Below are positions 1-6,466 of a stretch of DNA of 6,901 bases, piece after piece (positions within the stretch are counted from its first letter, which is position 1; each line of letters begins with the position of its first letter). The stretch is from positions 39,426 to 46,326 of the forward strand of contig DBRE01000119.1 in the NCBI GenBank assembly GCA_002305535.1, in the 5' to 3' direction. The notes under the pieces were generated by a model that was not told the DNA's origin, searched no databases, and saw nothing but the letters and a program-made list of their open reading frames with translations. A program made the translations under genes and the position numbers. The stretch is from Syntrophomonas sp. UBA1376 (GTDB taxonomy: Bacteria > Bacillota > Syntrophomonadia > Syntrophomonadales > Syntrophomonadaceae).

Positions 1-588
1 ACCCTGTTTATCAATACTGTACCAACCCAGAGCCAATTCAGATATTACGTCAGTATTACCTGGAGATGTAGCTGGATAGGCCTGGCCGAATAGGTCGGTC
101 CAACTGCTGGTTTGGCTGTCACCCAGTGCATAAAAGCCTATGACTGTCATAGTTTTAGGGGGAGAAATTACACTTACTTGATATTGATCACTATCCCAGA
201 ACACCTGGCAATTAAAAGCTTCACTGAAGAATCGCAGGGGAATGAGAGTGCGCCCACTCACTATTTGTGGAGCAACTTCTAAGGTTATGGGGGTTTCATT
301 ACGGTAGGCAACAAGATTATCAAGCTGCAAACTAACTGAAGTATTGCCGTCCGTTGCCTTTACGGTTCGGGTTTGATCATCCCAGCTGACCTGTATGTTC
401 ATAGCCTCGGCTATAGCGCGAAAGGGTACCAGAGTACGCCCCTTCTGAATCACCGGCAAAACTTCCAGGTTTACTGTCAAGCCGTCCACAACCACCGAAA
501 CGTCTGCCTGTCTCTGTGCAGAAGCATTTAGAGGCTGACTGGCTATCAATATTATGGACAGCATAAAGACTGTTAAGATTCTCTTCAT
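1..588 (-). CDS. Secreted stalk-domain (copper amine oxidase N-like) protein, probably with a GH18-like domain; 3' end outside window
   Basis: The reading frame is open for 196 codons from an ATG at 588 to the window edge, with AGGAGGTG about 9 nt upstream. Residues 1-24 form a signal peptide (MKR, then a hydrophobic stretch, then ASA before Q25), so the protein is exported. Two stalk repeats follow at about 29-80 and 86-142. Each has the family signature: GRTLVPFRAIAEA with a VSWDD turn, then GRTLIPLRFFSEA with VFWDS. These repeats usually act as cell-surface or cell-wall-associated modules in Firmicutes. From residue 147 a new domain starts (MTVIGFYALGDSQ, then a Trp, DLFG, and later LGWYS). 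This resembles the first strand of glycosyl hydrolase 18 domains that follow stalk repeats in spore or cell-wall enzymes. The catalytic region lies outside the window, so enzymatic activity is inference. The stalk call is firm and the GH18 call moderate. Confidence 0.85.
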   Translation of the reverse strand, partial: MKRILTVFMLSIILIASQPLNASAQRQADVSVVVDGLTVNLEVLPVIQKGRTLVPFRAIAEAMNIQVSWDDQTRTVKATDGNTSVSLQLDNLVAYRNETPITLEVAPQIVSGRTLIPLRFFSEAFNCQVFWDSDQYQVSVISPPKTMTVIGFYALGDSQTSSWTDLFGQAYPATSPGNTDVISELALGWYSIDKQG

Positions 589-636
589 TATGTAAAACAC
601 CTCCTAGGCAGGTTTACGTTTTGATCTTTCCATATC

Positions 637-655
637 TTGCAGCAATATCCTGCAA
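637..655. repeat. Short perfect inverted repeat in the leader of the stalk-protein gene
   Basis: TTGCAG (637-642) and CTGCAA (650-655) are perfect inverted copies separated by 7 nt. The element lies about 50 nt upstream of the stalk-protein ATG, so in that transcript it would form a small hairpin in the 5' leader. No T-run follows, so it is not an intrinsic terminator. It could be an operator or a chance repeat; the function is unknown. Confidence 0.35.
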
Positions 656-836
656 ATTCACAGGAAGCAGGGGGAAGGTTATTAGGTGTTGTTTGTTTAC
701 CGCCGCATAGTATCTTAGTGAGTGGGTAGGTAATCCTTGAAATGTTGACTTCCTCAAGCACCGTACTATAGCAGTGTGATAAGTAGCAGAAAGTGCGGTG
801 TTACTGCCAATCTAAATCGTCCCAAAGTTGACGGAA

Positions 837-865
837 TTGCTTGACCAGGAATAGCTGGTTATAAT
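837..865 (+). promoter_or_regulatory. Candidate sigma-A promoter for the MFS transporter
   Basis: A perfect -10 TATAAT occupies 860-865. With a 17-nt spacer the -35 would be TTGCTT at 837-842, which matches the consensus in its first three bases. A better -35 hexamer, TTGACC at 841-846, sits only 13 nt from the -10, which is too close. The start of transcription would be near 872, leaving a leader of about 60 nt before the ATG at 936. Confidence 0.5.
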
Positions 866-935
866 GGCCATATCTCAAGAAAGAAAATACGCCTCTAGTA
901 AACGACATAGGCCATCGTAGAAAGGATCATATCGA

Positions 936-2143
936 ATGGGTCAACCATTAAACAATGATTTGTCATGGCAGAAAAAGACTGCTCTATTTCTGATCAGCCA
1001 AAATGTTTCTCTTTTCGGTTCCTCAGTGGTGGCCTTTACTATAATCTGGTATATTACCTTAGAAACCTCCTCCGGTTTATGGCTAATGCTGGTCACCATT
1101 TGCTCCCTGTTGCCCCAGGTAGTGATTTCATTGTGGTCGGGAGTCTGGGCTGATCGGTATAACCGCAAGCATCTGATCATGCTGATGGACGGTCTCATTG
1201 CCCTGGCCACTTTTCTCCTGGCTATGACCTTTTGGCTGGGAGTGGAGAGGATGGAACTGCTGTTAGCTGTATCAGTGGTACGTTCCTTGGGAACGGGTAT
1301 ACAGGCTCCCGCTGTCAACGCTATGTTTCCCCAACTGGTTCCCCAGGATCAGCTGACCAGAGTGCAGGGTATTCACCAAACCCTAATGTCTATATTTCTG
1401 CTGTTATCCCCAGCAGTAGGCGGTCTCATGCTGGGATCATTGGGTATTGAATGGGCTTTGATGCTGGACGTATTCACTGCCCTGCTGGCAGTAGTTATCT
1501 TCAGTTTTATCCCCGTTGAAAAAGTAGCCAGAACCTTTGAAAACACTTCGGTATTAATGGAAATGCGTCAAGGTGTGGCTTATGCCCTTAACAACCGTCC
1601 AGTTCGCCTGGTTCTTATCTCTTTGGGCTTTTCCTATTTTCTTATGACACCAGCAGCGGTACTTACCCCTCTACTGATTGAACGATCTTTCGCCGGCGGT
1701 GTTTGGGAACTGACTGCCAATGAAATGATTTGGACCATTGGTTCCCTGGTGGGCGGCGGCTTTGTCTCCCTACGCGGCCAGTTTCAGAATAAGGTACGTA
1801 CGGCCGCCATCTGTCTGCTAGCTTTTGGGGCACTTTTGGCTTGCTGGGTGTAGCCCGCCCCTTCCTGGTCTATCTGGCCATCATGGGTATAGCCGGCTTT
1901 TTCCTGCCGATCATCATTACCGCCCAGACGGTTCTGATCCAGGAAAACGTAGAAGCCGCACTGATGGGTCGGGTATTCTCTCTGGTGCAGATTATTACCT
2001 CTAGTGCCATGCCCGTTGCTATTCTCTTGTTTGGTCCCCTGGCGGACATCGTTTCGGTGGAATCAATCTTACTAGTTTCAGGAGCATTATTAGTATTAGT
2101 AGGCATCTGGTACTGGCTTACGGACAGATACTTCCTTAAATGA
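936..2143 (+). pseudogene. MFS transporter (efflux type, MefA/DHA3-like), interrupted by a one-base frameshift
   Basis: The first frame runs from the ATG at 936 to a TAG at 1851-1853 (305 aa). The second continues in the -1 frame from about 1841 to a TGA at 2141-2143 (100 codons). Joined, they give about 402 residues, the normal length for a 12-helix major facilitator protein. Helices 1-2 precede the loop 2-3 motif A, seen as GVWADRYNRK at residues 69-78. Helices 3-9 fill the rest of the first part. The second part carries the last three helices and the conserved MGRVFSLVQ segment. Such proteins export drugs or other small molecules by proton antiport; the substrate cannot be read from sequence. 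One added base after position 1840 would restore a smooth join (LLA to LLGVARPF). No further stops are present, so this is either very recent decay or a sequencing error. No canonical slippery heptamer is visible. Translation starts after AAAGGAT. Confidence 0.85.
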
Positions 2144-2161
2144 AAGTTTGGGTGTCAAGGT

Positions 2162-3223
2162 TTAAGCTAAATATCGTTTAACTGCCTCAATAAGCTGTGG
2201 TTGAAAGTCATAAATATCGTCGATTGAATCAATTACGTGCTTGCTTTCCTTTTTATTCTCATCACGTAGGTAGAGATTGATTTGAGACTTTTTAATCGCT
2301 AAACGGCATATCCACTTATTCTTGTTGTCATCAAGTAAAATCCCTATGTAGGATTCGGTGTCACGATAGTATAGCCTGGATGGAGAAACAACGTCTTTCA
2401 ATAACGCCTTGACTATGGCAAAAGCTTCAAGTTCTTCCATGGTGGTCGTTATTTTGGAGGTCTCTATTTCTAAGGTTTTTTCGTCAGTCGTCACGGCCGC
2501 TTCGTTTGTAGATGGACCAGCCATCCATGACTTAACCCTATCCTTCAATATATCCGATACAAATTCATTAAACGCTTTCTTCACTGTGTCCCTGAATTTG
2601 TCTATTACGTTCTGAGTTTTCATTCCTGGATAGATGTCCTTAAGCAGGAATCGGACGAACTCGTCTGAAGGAGCTATCATCTCATTATATAGCAGTTTCT
2701 TAATTTCGTTTGTGTATTTTAGTTCCGCAGCAGAATTAAGAATGTTGTTACAATCGAAGTTATCACGTTCAAACTTCTTTATTTCTGGGATTAAATTGTC
2801 TTTGAGATTCAGCAGATTGAATTCAAGGAAAGGCCTGTCATCCATTTTATTCGGTGTATCAAGGTCGGTATAAAACCTATATATAATTCCATTGGTTAAT
2901 ATCCCGAATCGTGCAGATGATGTGGCATAATACCTAAAAAGCTGGGAACCGTGTTTGTCCAGGTTTTCATCAATAGCCTTTGCTTCTAACAAAATGCTTA
3001 ATTCCCCATTGAGAAAAATAGCATAGTCTATCTTTTCGCCCTTTTTGATTCCTACATCTGCCGTGAATTCAGGTACAAATTCCGATGGGTTGAATACATC
3101 ATAACCCAGCAGTTGAAAAAACGGCATAATTAAAGCTGTCTTGGTCGCTTCCTCAGTTTGAATCTGGTCTTTAAGAGTTTCAACTCGTCTTGAAAATTGA
3201 TTAATCTTTTCAATGAAGTCCAT
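2162..3223 (-). CDS. Stand-alone protein with type I restriction enzyme HsdR N-terminal-like nuclease domain
   Basis: This 353-residue protein starts at an ATG at 3223 behind a G-rich ribosome binding site (AGGGGG). The N-terminal part (about 20-130) matches the HsdR-N / PD-(D/E)xK fold. E24-E25 lie in the first helix, D66 in KIDYAI, and E80-A-K82 in ILLEAKA form the ExK centre. Q94 and Y98 in QLFRYY form the QxxxY motif common in RecB-like nucleases. All expected metal-binding residues are present, so DNA cleavage is plausible. A middle helical region follows, and residues 260-353 (from TTMEELEAF) form a second domain with the VxPSRLYYRDTESYIGILLDD pattern that I recall from other solo proteins of this type. 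There is no helicase domain, and no HsdM or HsdS gene is adjacent, so it is not a complete type I system. It converges on the transporter with an 18-nt gap. Its real role (defence, phage origin or other) is unknown. Confidence 0.8.
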   Translation of the reverse strand: MDFIEKINQFSRRVETLKDQIQTEEATKTALIMPFFQLLGYDVFNPSEFVPEFTADVGIKKGEKIDYAIFLNGELSILLEAKAIDENLDKHGSQLFRYYATSSARFGILTNGIIYRFYTDLDTPNKMDDRPFLEFNLLNLKDNLIPEIKKFERDNFDCNNILNSAAELKYTNEIKKLLYNEMIAPSDEFVRFLLKDIYPGMKTQNVIDKFRDTVKKAFNEFVSDILKDRVKSWMAGPSTNEAAVTTDEKTLEIETSKITTTMEELEAFAIVKALLKDVVSPSRLYYRDTESYIGILLDDNKNKWICRLAIKKSQINLYLRDENKKESKHVIDSIDDIYDFQPQLIEAVKRYLA

Positions 3224-3300
3224 TCCCCTAACCCCCTACCTAATTGGCTATCTTTGGTGCAATGAGTGCATAGATTCCAGCCATTTTTACTCTTTCCAAC

Positions 3301-3306
3301 ATTATA
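3301..3306 (-). promoter_or_regulatory. Candidate -10 box of the HsdR-N-like gene
   Basis: The minus strand reads TATAAT here, 77 nt upstream of the ATG at 3223. No good -35 hexamer stands 16-18 nt further upstream (the sequence there is purine-rich, around GGAAAA), so the promoter may be weak or depend on an activator. Confidence 0.35.
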
Positions 3307-3380
3307 CATTAAAAAGGTATGTTTTTCCTTCCACGGTTTGGCTCAGCTAGGTCCCGTCTATTTTCATGTGAACTTGTATT

Positions 3381-3420
3381 ATAAAAAGAAATAACGAGGT
3401 TTTTCATGCCTCGCTATTTT
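3381..3420 (-). terminator. Intrinsic terminator, leftward
   Basis: Arms 3389-3399 and 3409-3419 pair over 11 bp around a 9-nt loop. On the minus strand the one imperfect position becomes a G-U pair, while on the plus strand it is an A/C mismatch. The minus strand then continues TTTCTTTTTAT, a good U-tract. It therefore ends leftward transcription, most likely from the ferredoxin-like gene whose stop is about 157 nt upstream, and insulates the HsdR-N-like gene. Confidence 0.75.
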
Positions 3421-3576
3421 GTACAAAAACCAGTTTTCGCATAGGGTGAGTCATTCATAAATTGTCCTTGTGCTTTATAGTTGATTGTCCATTTATCGAA
3501 ACAGGATTGTTAAATTCGTCAGAGTCGTTCTACCGCTGTTTTGGAAATGCATTGACTGCTAAATTCTGAATTGACC

Positions 3577-4515
3577 CTAATCTTGGCACACCTTTAATGT
3601 TAATAATGTGTTTATATCAAGTGGTATACCCTTTTCCGGAGCTAGTTTGAGGGATACTGCTTTGTGGACACAGTGCGAAGCGCAGAGACCGCATCCCATG
3701 CATTTATCCAGATCGACAAGGGAGTGTTCATCCCCCATTTGGATCGCCCCGAAGGGGCAAATCACCTCACAAATACCGCAAGCTGTACAATCGTCAGGAT
3801 CAATAACCGGCTTATAACCGGAATGAACTATTCGATCCACCCCTCGGTTGTAGGAAGCCATCCCCAGACAACAGCAACTACAGCAATTACAAATGACATA
3901 AAAGCGATCATGAACGGCATCTTTAAACCAGGCAGTATGGATATGTCCCCTTTCCTCTTCAGCTTTGATAATTGACAGAGCTTCGTCAACCGTTAACCTT
4001 CGTGATGTGTGAGGGTGATGTTCCAGCACGAAGGATACAAAAGGCTCACCAACTGCCATACAGACGTCCCGCGGCTCACAAGCATCCTTTTTCTGGGCTC
4101 GACAGGGACAATCCATAACAGCAAGACTGGGCAGGGGGTGCTGCAAGATGATGCTGCGAGCAACCGGGTAAGGAATAACCTGATCCAGATCGGTAATTTC
4201 AACTGGTGTATTCAGTGACACGATCTTATAAGCATCCTTCCGGGTCATTATCTTGCCGTGGTACGTTTCTCCGGTTTCGTTTTTCACTAGGTATTTGTGA
4301 ACCCAATCCCAGGTCGCTGGTTTCAGATAAATATCTGGACGAGTGATATATAAGTAGCCTTCCAGGCGTTTGGCTAGCGGAATGTTGCTAAGATTCCAAA
4401 AGGCTCGTGTTGAAGGTTTGGGCCTGAAAGAACGTTCCAACCAGAAATACAATCCCAGCATGGTTAGCACTAACAAGGCCACTACCACAGCAATAACCAG
4501 AACAACGCTTTTCAA
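3577..4515 (-). CDS. Membrane-anchored 4Fe-4S ferredoxin-like protein with extra cysteine clusters
   Basis: This 312-residue protein has a single N-terminal membrane helix (about 3-26, then ERSFRPK), so the rest is a soluble domain tethered to the membrane. The positive residues after the helix suggest a cytoplasmic domain. Near the C-terminus are two classical bacterial ferredoxin motifs: C243xxC246xxC249xxxC253-P and C272xxC275xxC278xxxC282, each expected to ligate one [4Fe-4S] cluster. Two further cysteine groups precede them: C136-P-C138-R with C146 and C152, and C209-N-C-C-S-C-C-C216. These could bind additional clusters or metal. The protein probably carries electrons to or from a membrane-associated redox enzyme, but no partner gene is adjacent and the reaction is unknown. 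The start is TTG, chosen because AAGGAGG lies 6 nt upstream and no better in-frame start exists. The gene is divergent from the methyltransferase. Confidence 0.85.
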   Translation of the reverse strand: MKSVVLVIAVVVALLVLTMLGLYFWLERSFRPKPSTRAFWNLSNIPLAKRLEGYLYITRPDIYLKPATWDWVHKYLVKNETGETYHGKIMTRKDAYKIVSLNTPVEITDLDQVIPYPVARSIILQHPLPSLAVMDCPCRAQKKDACEPRDVCMAVGEPFVSFVLEHHPHTSRRLTVDEALSIIKAEEERGHIHTAWFKDAVHDRFYVICNCCSCCCLGMASYNRGVDRIVHSGYKPVIDPDDCTACGICEVICPFGAIQMGDEHSLVDLDKCMGCGLCASHCVHKAVSLKLAPEKGIPLDINTLLTLKVCQD

Positions 4516-4521
4516 AAAAGT

Positions 4522-4528
4522 CCTCCTT
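4522..4528 (-). promoter_or_regulatory. Ribosome binding site fixing the TTG start of the ferredoxin-like gene
   Basis: The minus strand reads AAGGAGG here, followed by the 6-nt spacer ACTTTT and TTG. This near-perfect match to the 16S anti-Shine-Dalgarno sequence supports a TTG initiation codon at 4515. Confidence 0.75.
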
Positions 4529-4571
4529 TAACTGCCTTATCTAAGCACCGATCATCGATACTACTTAGTTT

Positions 4572-4577
4572 ATTATA
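4572..4577 (-). promoter_or_regulatory. Candidate -10 box of the ferredoxin-like gene
   Basis: The minus strand reads TATAAT, 56 nt upstream of the TTG start. The -35 region at a 17-18 nt distance is a poor match (around ATATCAT). The site lies in the palindromic ATTATAAT, so a TATAAT also occurs on the plus strand at 4574-4579. The strand assignment rests on the gene position only. Confidence 0.35.
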
Positions 4578-4688
4578 ATCGTCATCTTACTAGAATGATA
4601 TAATAATGGCAGTTATTGGTAGTGCGAAGCAAGGACAATGACTAATATATCTTAGCTGGACTTACCGTCAGTTCTTAAAATGAGATCC

Positions 4689-4718
4689 AATACAGTAATT
4701 GGACATAGGTGCTATAAT
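4689..4718 (+). promoter_or_regulatory. Extended -10 promoter of the methyltransferase gene
   Basis: TGCTATAAT at 4710-4718 is a perfect -10 with the TGn extension. A partial -35, AATACA at 4689-4694, lies 18 nt upstream. Transcription would start near 4725, about 27 nt before the ATG at 4752, leaving just room for the AAGGAG ribosome binding site. A second extended -10 (TGATATAAT, 4596-4604) lies farther upstream and is a weaker candidate because of its distance. Confidence 0.6.
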
Positions 4719-4751
4719 TTCAATCAATAGACAAGGTGCAAGGAGTAGGCC

Positions 4752-5513
4752 ATGTCAAATGTGGAAGAAAAATTGGCCCGGTCACTCACGGGTGAATCAA
4801 CTGCAATAATCCCTTATCTTCCCTATTTGCTGCAAGACTTATGGGAGTTGGGGGCACTGCCTAGTGAAATTAATAATCTTATATCCAGCCACATACCAAT
4901 AACTAAGGATACTCGAATTCTTGATCTAGCTTGTGGTAAAGGTGCCGTAAGTATCAATTTGGCAAAATCATTTGGATGCCGGGTCAAAGGTATTGACATT
5001 ATACCTGAATTCATAGACTACGCCGTGAAAAAAGCTTATGAGCACGGTGTAGAAAACCTGTGTCAATTCCAGGTTGAAGATATCAACCAATCAGTTACAA
5101 CGGAAAAGGATTATGACATTGTCATTTACGCGGCAGTGGGCGATGTGCTAGGACACATACAAGATACCATTCTAAAGCTTAAAGGTACCGTTGTTAAAGA
5201 GGGATATATCCTAATTGATGATGCCTATAGCAACAAGGGCAACCAGGAGACATATGTTTCCCGCCAGCAATGGCTGACTGCTTTTCGGGATACTAGGGTC
5301 AAGCTGGTGGCGGAGAAAACCACGGATGAGAATAGCATGGAGGCTATCAACCAGTATAACCAGGCCTGTATCATAAAGCGGGCTCAGGAGCTGCAGGCAG
5401 CCCATCCTGACCAAGCTGGCCTATTTGCCGCATATATTCAGAGCCAGCAGGAGGAAATCGATGATCTGCAAGGTGATATAACCGGAGTAGTATGGCTTTT
5501 GCAGGCGGTTTAA
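4752..5513 (+). CDS. Class I SAM-dependent methyltransferase
   Basis: This 253-residue cytoplasmic protein starts at an ATG preceded by AAGGAG. Its Rossmann-type SAM-binding core is clear. Motif I is LDLACGKGA at 57-65, the acidic residue after strand 2 is D82 in KGIDIIP (binding the ribose of SAM), and the motif 4 region is YDIVIYAAVGD at 121-131, followed by ILIDDAY at 153-159. An N-terminal helical segment (1-50) and a charged helical C-terminus (about 185-253, ending VVWLLQAV) flank the core and probably shape the acceptor site. The family methylates small molecules, proteins or RNA, and nothing here fixes the substrate. The gene is divergent from the ferredoxin-like gene and is followed after 39 nt by a small gene on the same strand with no terminator between, so the two are probably co-transcribed. 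Confidence 0.88.
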   Translation: MSNVEEKLARSLTGESTAIIPYLPYLLQDLWELGALPSEINNLISSHIPITKDTRILDLACGKGAVSINLAKSFGCRVKGIDIIPEFIDYAVKKAYEHGVENLCQFQVEDINQSVTTEKDYDIVIYAAVGDVLGHIQDTILKLKGTVVKEGYILIDDAYSNKGNQETYVSRQQWLTAFRDTRVKLVAEKTTDENSMEAINQYNQACIIKRAQELQAAHPDQAGLFAAYIQSQQEEIDDLQGDITGVVWLLQAV

Positions 5514-5552
5514 CTGCTTGATTTCTGTAGAGAAGATGAGGGGGTATGAGGA

Positions 5553-5818
5553 ATGTGTTTCTTTAAACAAGAGGTATACATAGGGTATTCCCTGGAGGAT
5601 CTTGCCAAAGTCAGGCAGGCTTTGGCCAATGGCGGTATCAAGTATTGGTATAATGTACATGATCATTCCGGGCAATGGTCGGGCGCGGTACCATACGAGG
5701 CCGTTCTGGCAGTATGGGGTTGAACATGAAATATACCAAGCAATACTCTGTTTCAGTAAAAAGAAAAGACTACGAAGAGGCCAGCTATCTGGTTAATAAG
5801 GCCTTGCACCAGAGATAA
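5553..5818 (+). pseudogene. Small hypothetical protein gene, broken by a one-base frameshift
   Basis: An ATG at 5553, 8 nt after GAGGGGG, opens a frame of 56 codons ending in TGA at 5721-5723. Its product begins MCFFKQEVYIGYSLEDLAKV and is rich in aromatic residues around 31-42. The -1 frame then continues directly (LNMKYTKQYSVSVKRKDYEE...) to a TAA at 5816-5818. Joined, the product is about 88 residues. From memory this has the layout of a small clostridial protein family of unknown function: EVYxGYSLEE and VRxxLAxxxIKY at the start, and a YxVxVxKKDYEEAxYLxxKAL end. One added base in or beside the GGGG run at 5716-5719 would restore the frame. The reading frame may therefore be truly broken or only misread. 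No function can be assigned; it probably shares a transcript with the methyltransferase. Confidence 0.65.
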
Positions 5819-5898
5819 CCTAGTCATCTTCACATCATTTCTTCGATTGTCCCGCTAACAAGGTCTTTGCCCGAGTTGACAGGCCGTTAAGAATTCAA

Positions 5899-6402
5899 CT
5901 AAGGTTGATCTTTAATCCTAAGTTCCATGAATCTGGCACCATCGATCGGATTATACACATAGGGCTCGATATCATAGAAACCCAGTGATGAATATAGATG
6001 CTGAGCCGCCTGCATACTGGGAACCGTATCAAGTCTAATGGAGGAATAGCCCAGACTTTTTGCTTTATCGATGATCATCTGGGCCAATTGGCGACCCAGG
6101 CCATAACCTCGATATGGCTTGCGAACATACAGTCTCTTCATCTCCGCAATATCCTCAGAGACCTTACGCAAAGCAATGCATCCAGCGGCCTGTCCATCCA
6201 GGAAAGCCAGCAGTAAGGCTCCTTCTGGCAGTGCATACTTTCCGGGCAGAGCCTGCAGCTCGGCAGCAAAGTCCTGAAAATCCAGGTCAATATCCAGTGA
6301 CTGCTCGTATTCCGTAAAAAGCTCCTTGACGTCTGCCAGCAGGTTTTCCCCGCTGACCCATTGGAACTCCATTTCAGGTTCGTTATTAAAGATAGGTTCC
6401 AT
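5899..6402 (-). CDS. GNAT family N-acetyltransferase
   Basis: The product is 167 residues starting at the ATG at 6402. A GTG 15 nt further upstream is in frame but overlaps the GGAGG ribosome binding site, so the ATG is the better start. The GNAT core is clear: a strand ending EMKRLYV (87-93), then the acetyl-CoA pyrophosphate loop R98-G-Y-G-L-G103 and the following helix. Later come IRLDTV (122-127), AAQHLYSSLGF (132-142) with the likely catalytic or CoA-contacting Y137, and a final strand FMELRI. Such enzymes transfer acetyl groups from acetyl-CoA to an amine. The acceptor is unknown, and length and layout fit the small single-domain GNAT proteins common in Firmicutes. The gene converges on the small broken gene, with 80 nt between and no visible terminator. 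Confidence 0.88.
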   Translation of the reverse strand: MEPIFNNEPEMEFQWVSGENLLADVKELFTEYEQSLDIDLDFQDFAAELQALPGKYALPEGALLLAFLDGQAAGCIALRKVSEDIAEMKRLYVRKPYRGYGLGRQLAQMIIDKAKSLGYSSIRLDTVPSMQAAQHLYSSLGFYDIEPYVYNPIDGARFMELRIKDQP

Positions 6403-6410
6403 TTGCCAAG

Positions 6411-6415
6411 CCTCC
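6411..6415 (-). promoter_or_regulatory. Ribosome binding site fixing the GNAT start
   Basis: The minus strand reads GGAGG here, 8 nt before the ATG at 6402. The alternative GTG at 6417 begins immediately upstream of this site and so could not use it. Confidence 0.7.
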
Positions 6416-6438
6416 ACTTTAAGGTCGGTAAGTATTGA

Positions 6439-6466
6439 AATATACTACTCGTATCTACCTAACCAA
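6439..6466 (-). promoter_or_regulatory. Weak candidate promoter of the GNAT gene
   Basis: On the minus strand TTGGTT (6466-6461) and TATATT (6444-6439) are separated by 16 nt. Each hexamer deviates from consensus (4/6 at best for the -35, 5/6 for the -10). The predicted start near 6432 would give a 30-nt leader containing the GGAGG site. Other AT-rich hexamers nearby could serve instead. Confidence 0.3.

Larger units (their letters stand above)
589..935. other. Divergent intergenic region between the stalk-protein gene and the MFS transporter
   Basis: These 347 bases separate two divergently transcribed genes. They hold the ribosome binding site of the leftward gene (cctcc near 601), a short inverted repeat at 637-655, a candidate promoter for the transporter at 837-865 and its ribosome binding site (AAAGGAT at 921-927, 9 nt before the ATG). 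I found no convincing minus-strand -10/-35 pair for the stalk gene. A 35-codon minus-strand frame (801-908) lies antisense over the transporter promoter; it has no ribosome binding site and is not called as a gene. Confidence 0.6.
3224..3576. other. Intergenic region with a terminator hairpin and a possible insertion-sequence relic
   Basis: These 353 bases lie between two leftward genes. They contain the promoter region of the HsdR-N-like gene (TATAAT at 3301-3306) and an intrinsic terminator at 3381-3420. On the minus strand from 3576 to about 3400 one frame is nearly open and ends ...MRKLVFVQNSEA-stop, with the stop codon in the terminator loop. It has internal stops and no start with a ribosome binding site. 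The arrangement resembles the decayed 3' end of a transposase gene, but I cannot assign a family. Confidence 0.4.

Noticed and set aside
801..908. A 35-codon minus-strand frame (MSFTRGVFSFLRYGHYNQ...) antisense over the transporter promoter.
   Set aside because: The amino-acid string looks somewhat protein-like, but there is no ribosome binding site, it is very short, and it covers a good promoter on the other strand. It could be a transposase scrap; not supported enough to annotate.
941..1318. Long minus-strand open frame inside the transporter gene.
   Set aside because: It is antisense to clear MFS sequence, has no family features or ribosome binding site, and is explained by codon bias of the real gene.
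1820..1853. Programmed -1 ribosomal frameshifting to make a full-length transporter.
   Set aside because: No X XXY YYZ heptamer, no obvious downstream hairpin next to the site, and MFS transporters are not known to need recoding. A one-base deletion or sequencing error is simpler.
5421..5675. Minus-strand 84-codon frame across the methyltransferase end and the small gene.
   Set aside because: It overlaps two better-supported plus-strand genes and has no ribosome binding site or recognisable motif.
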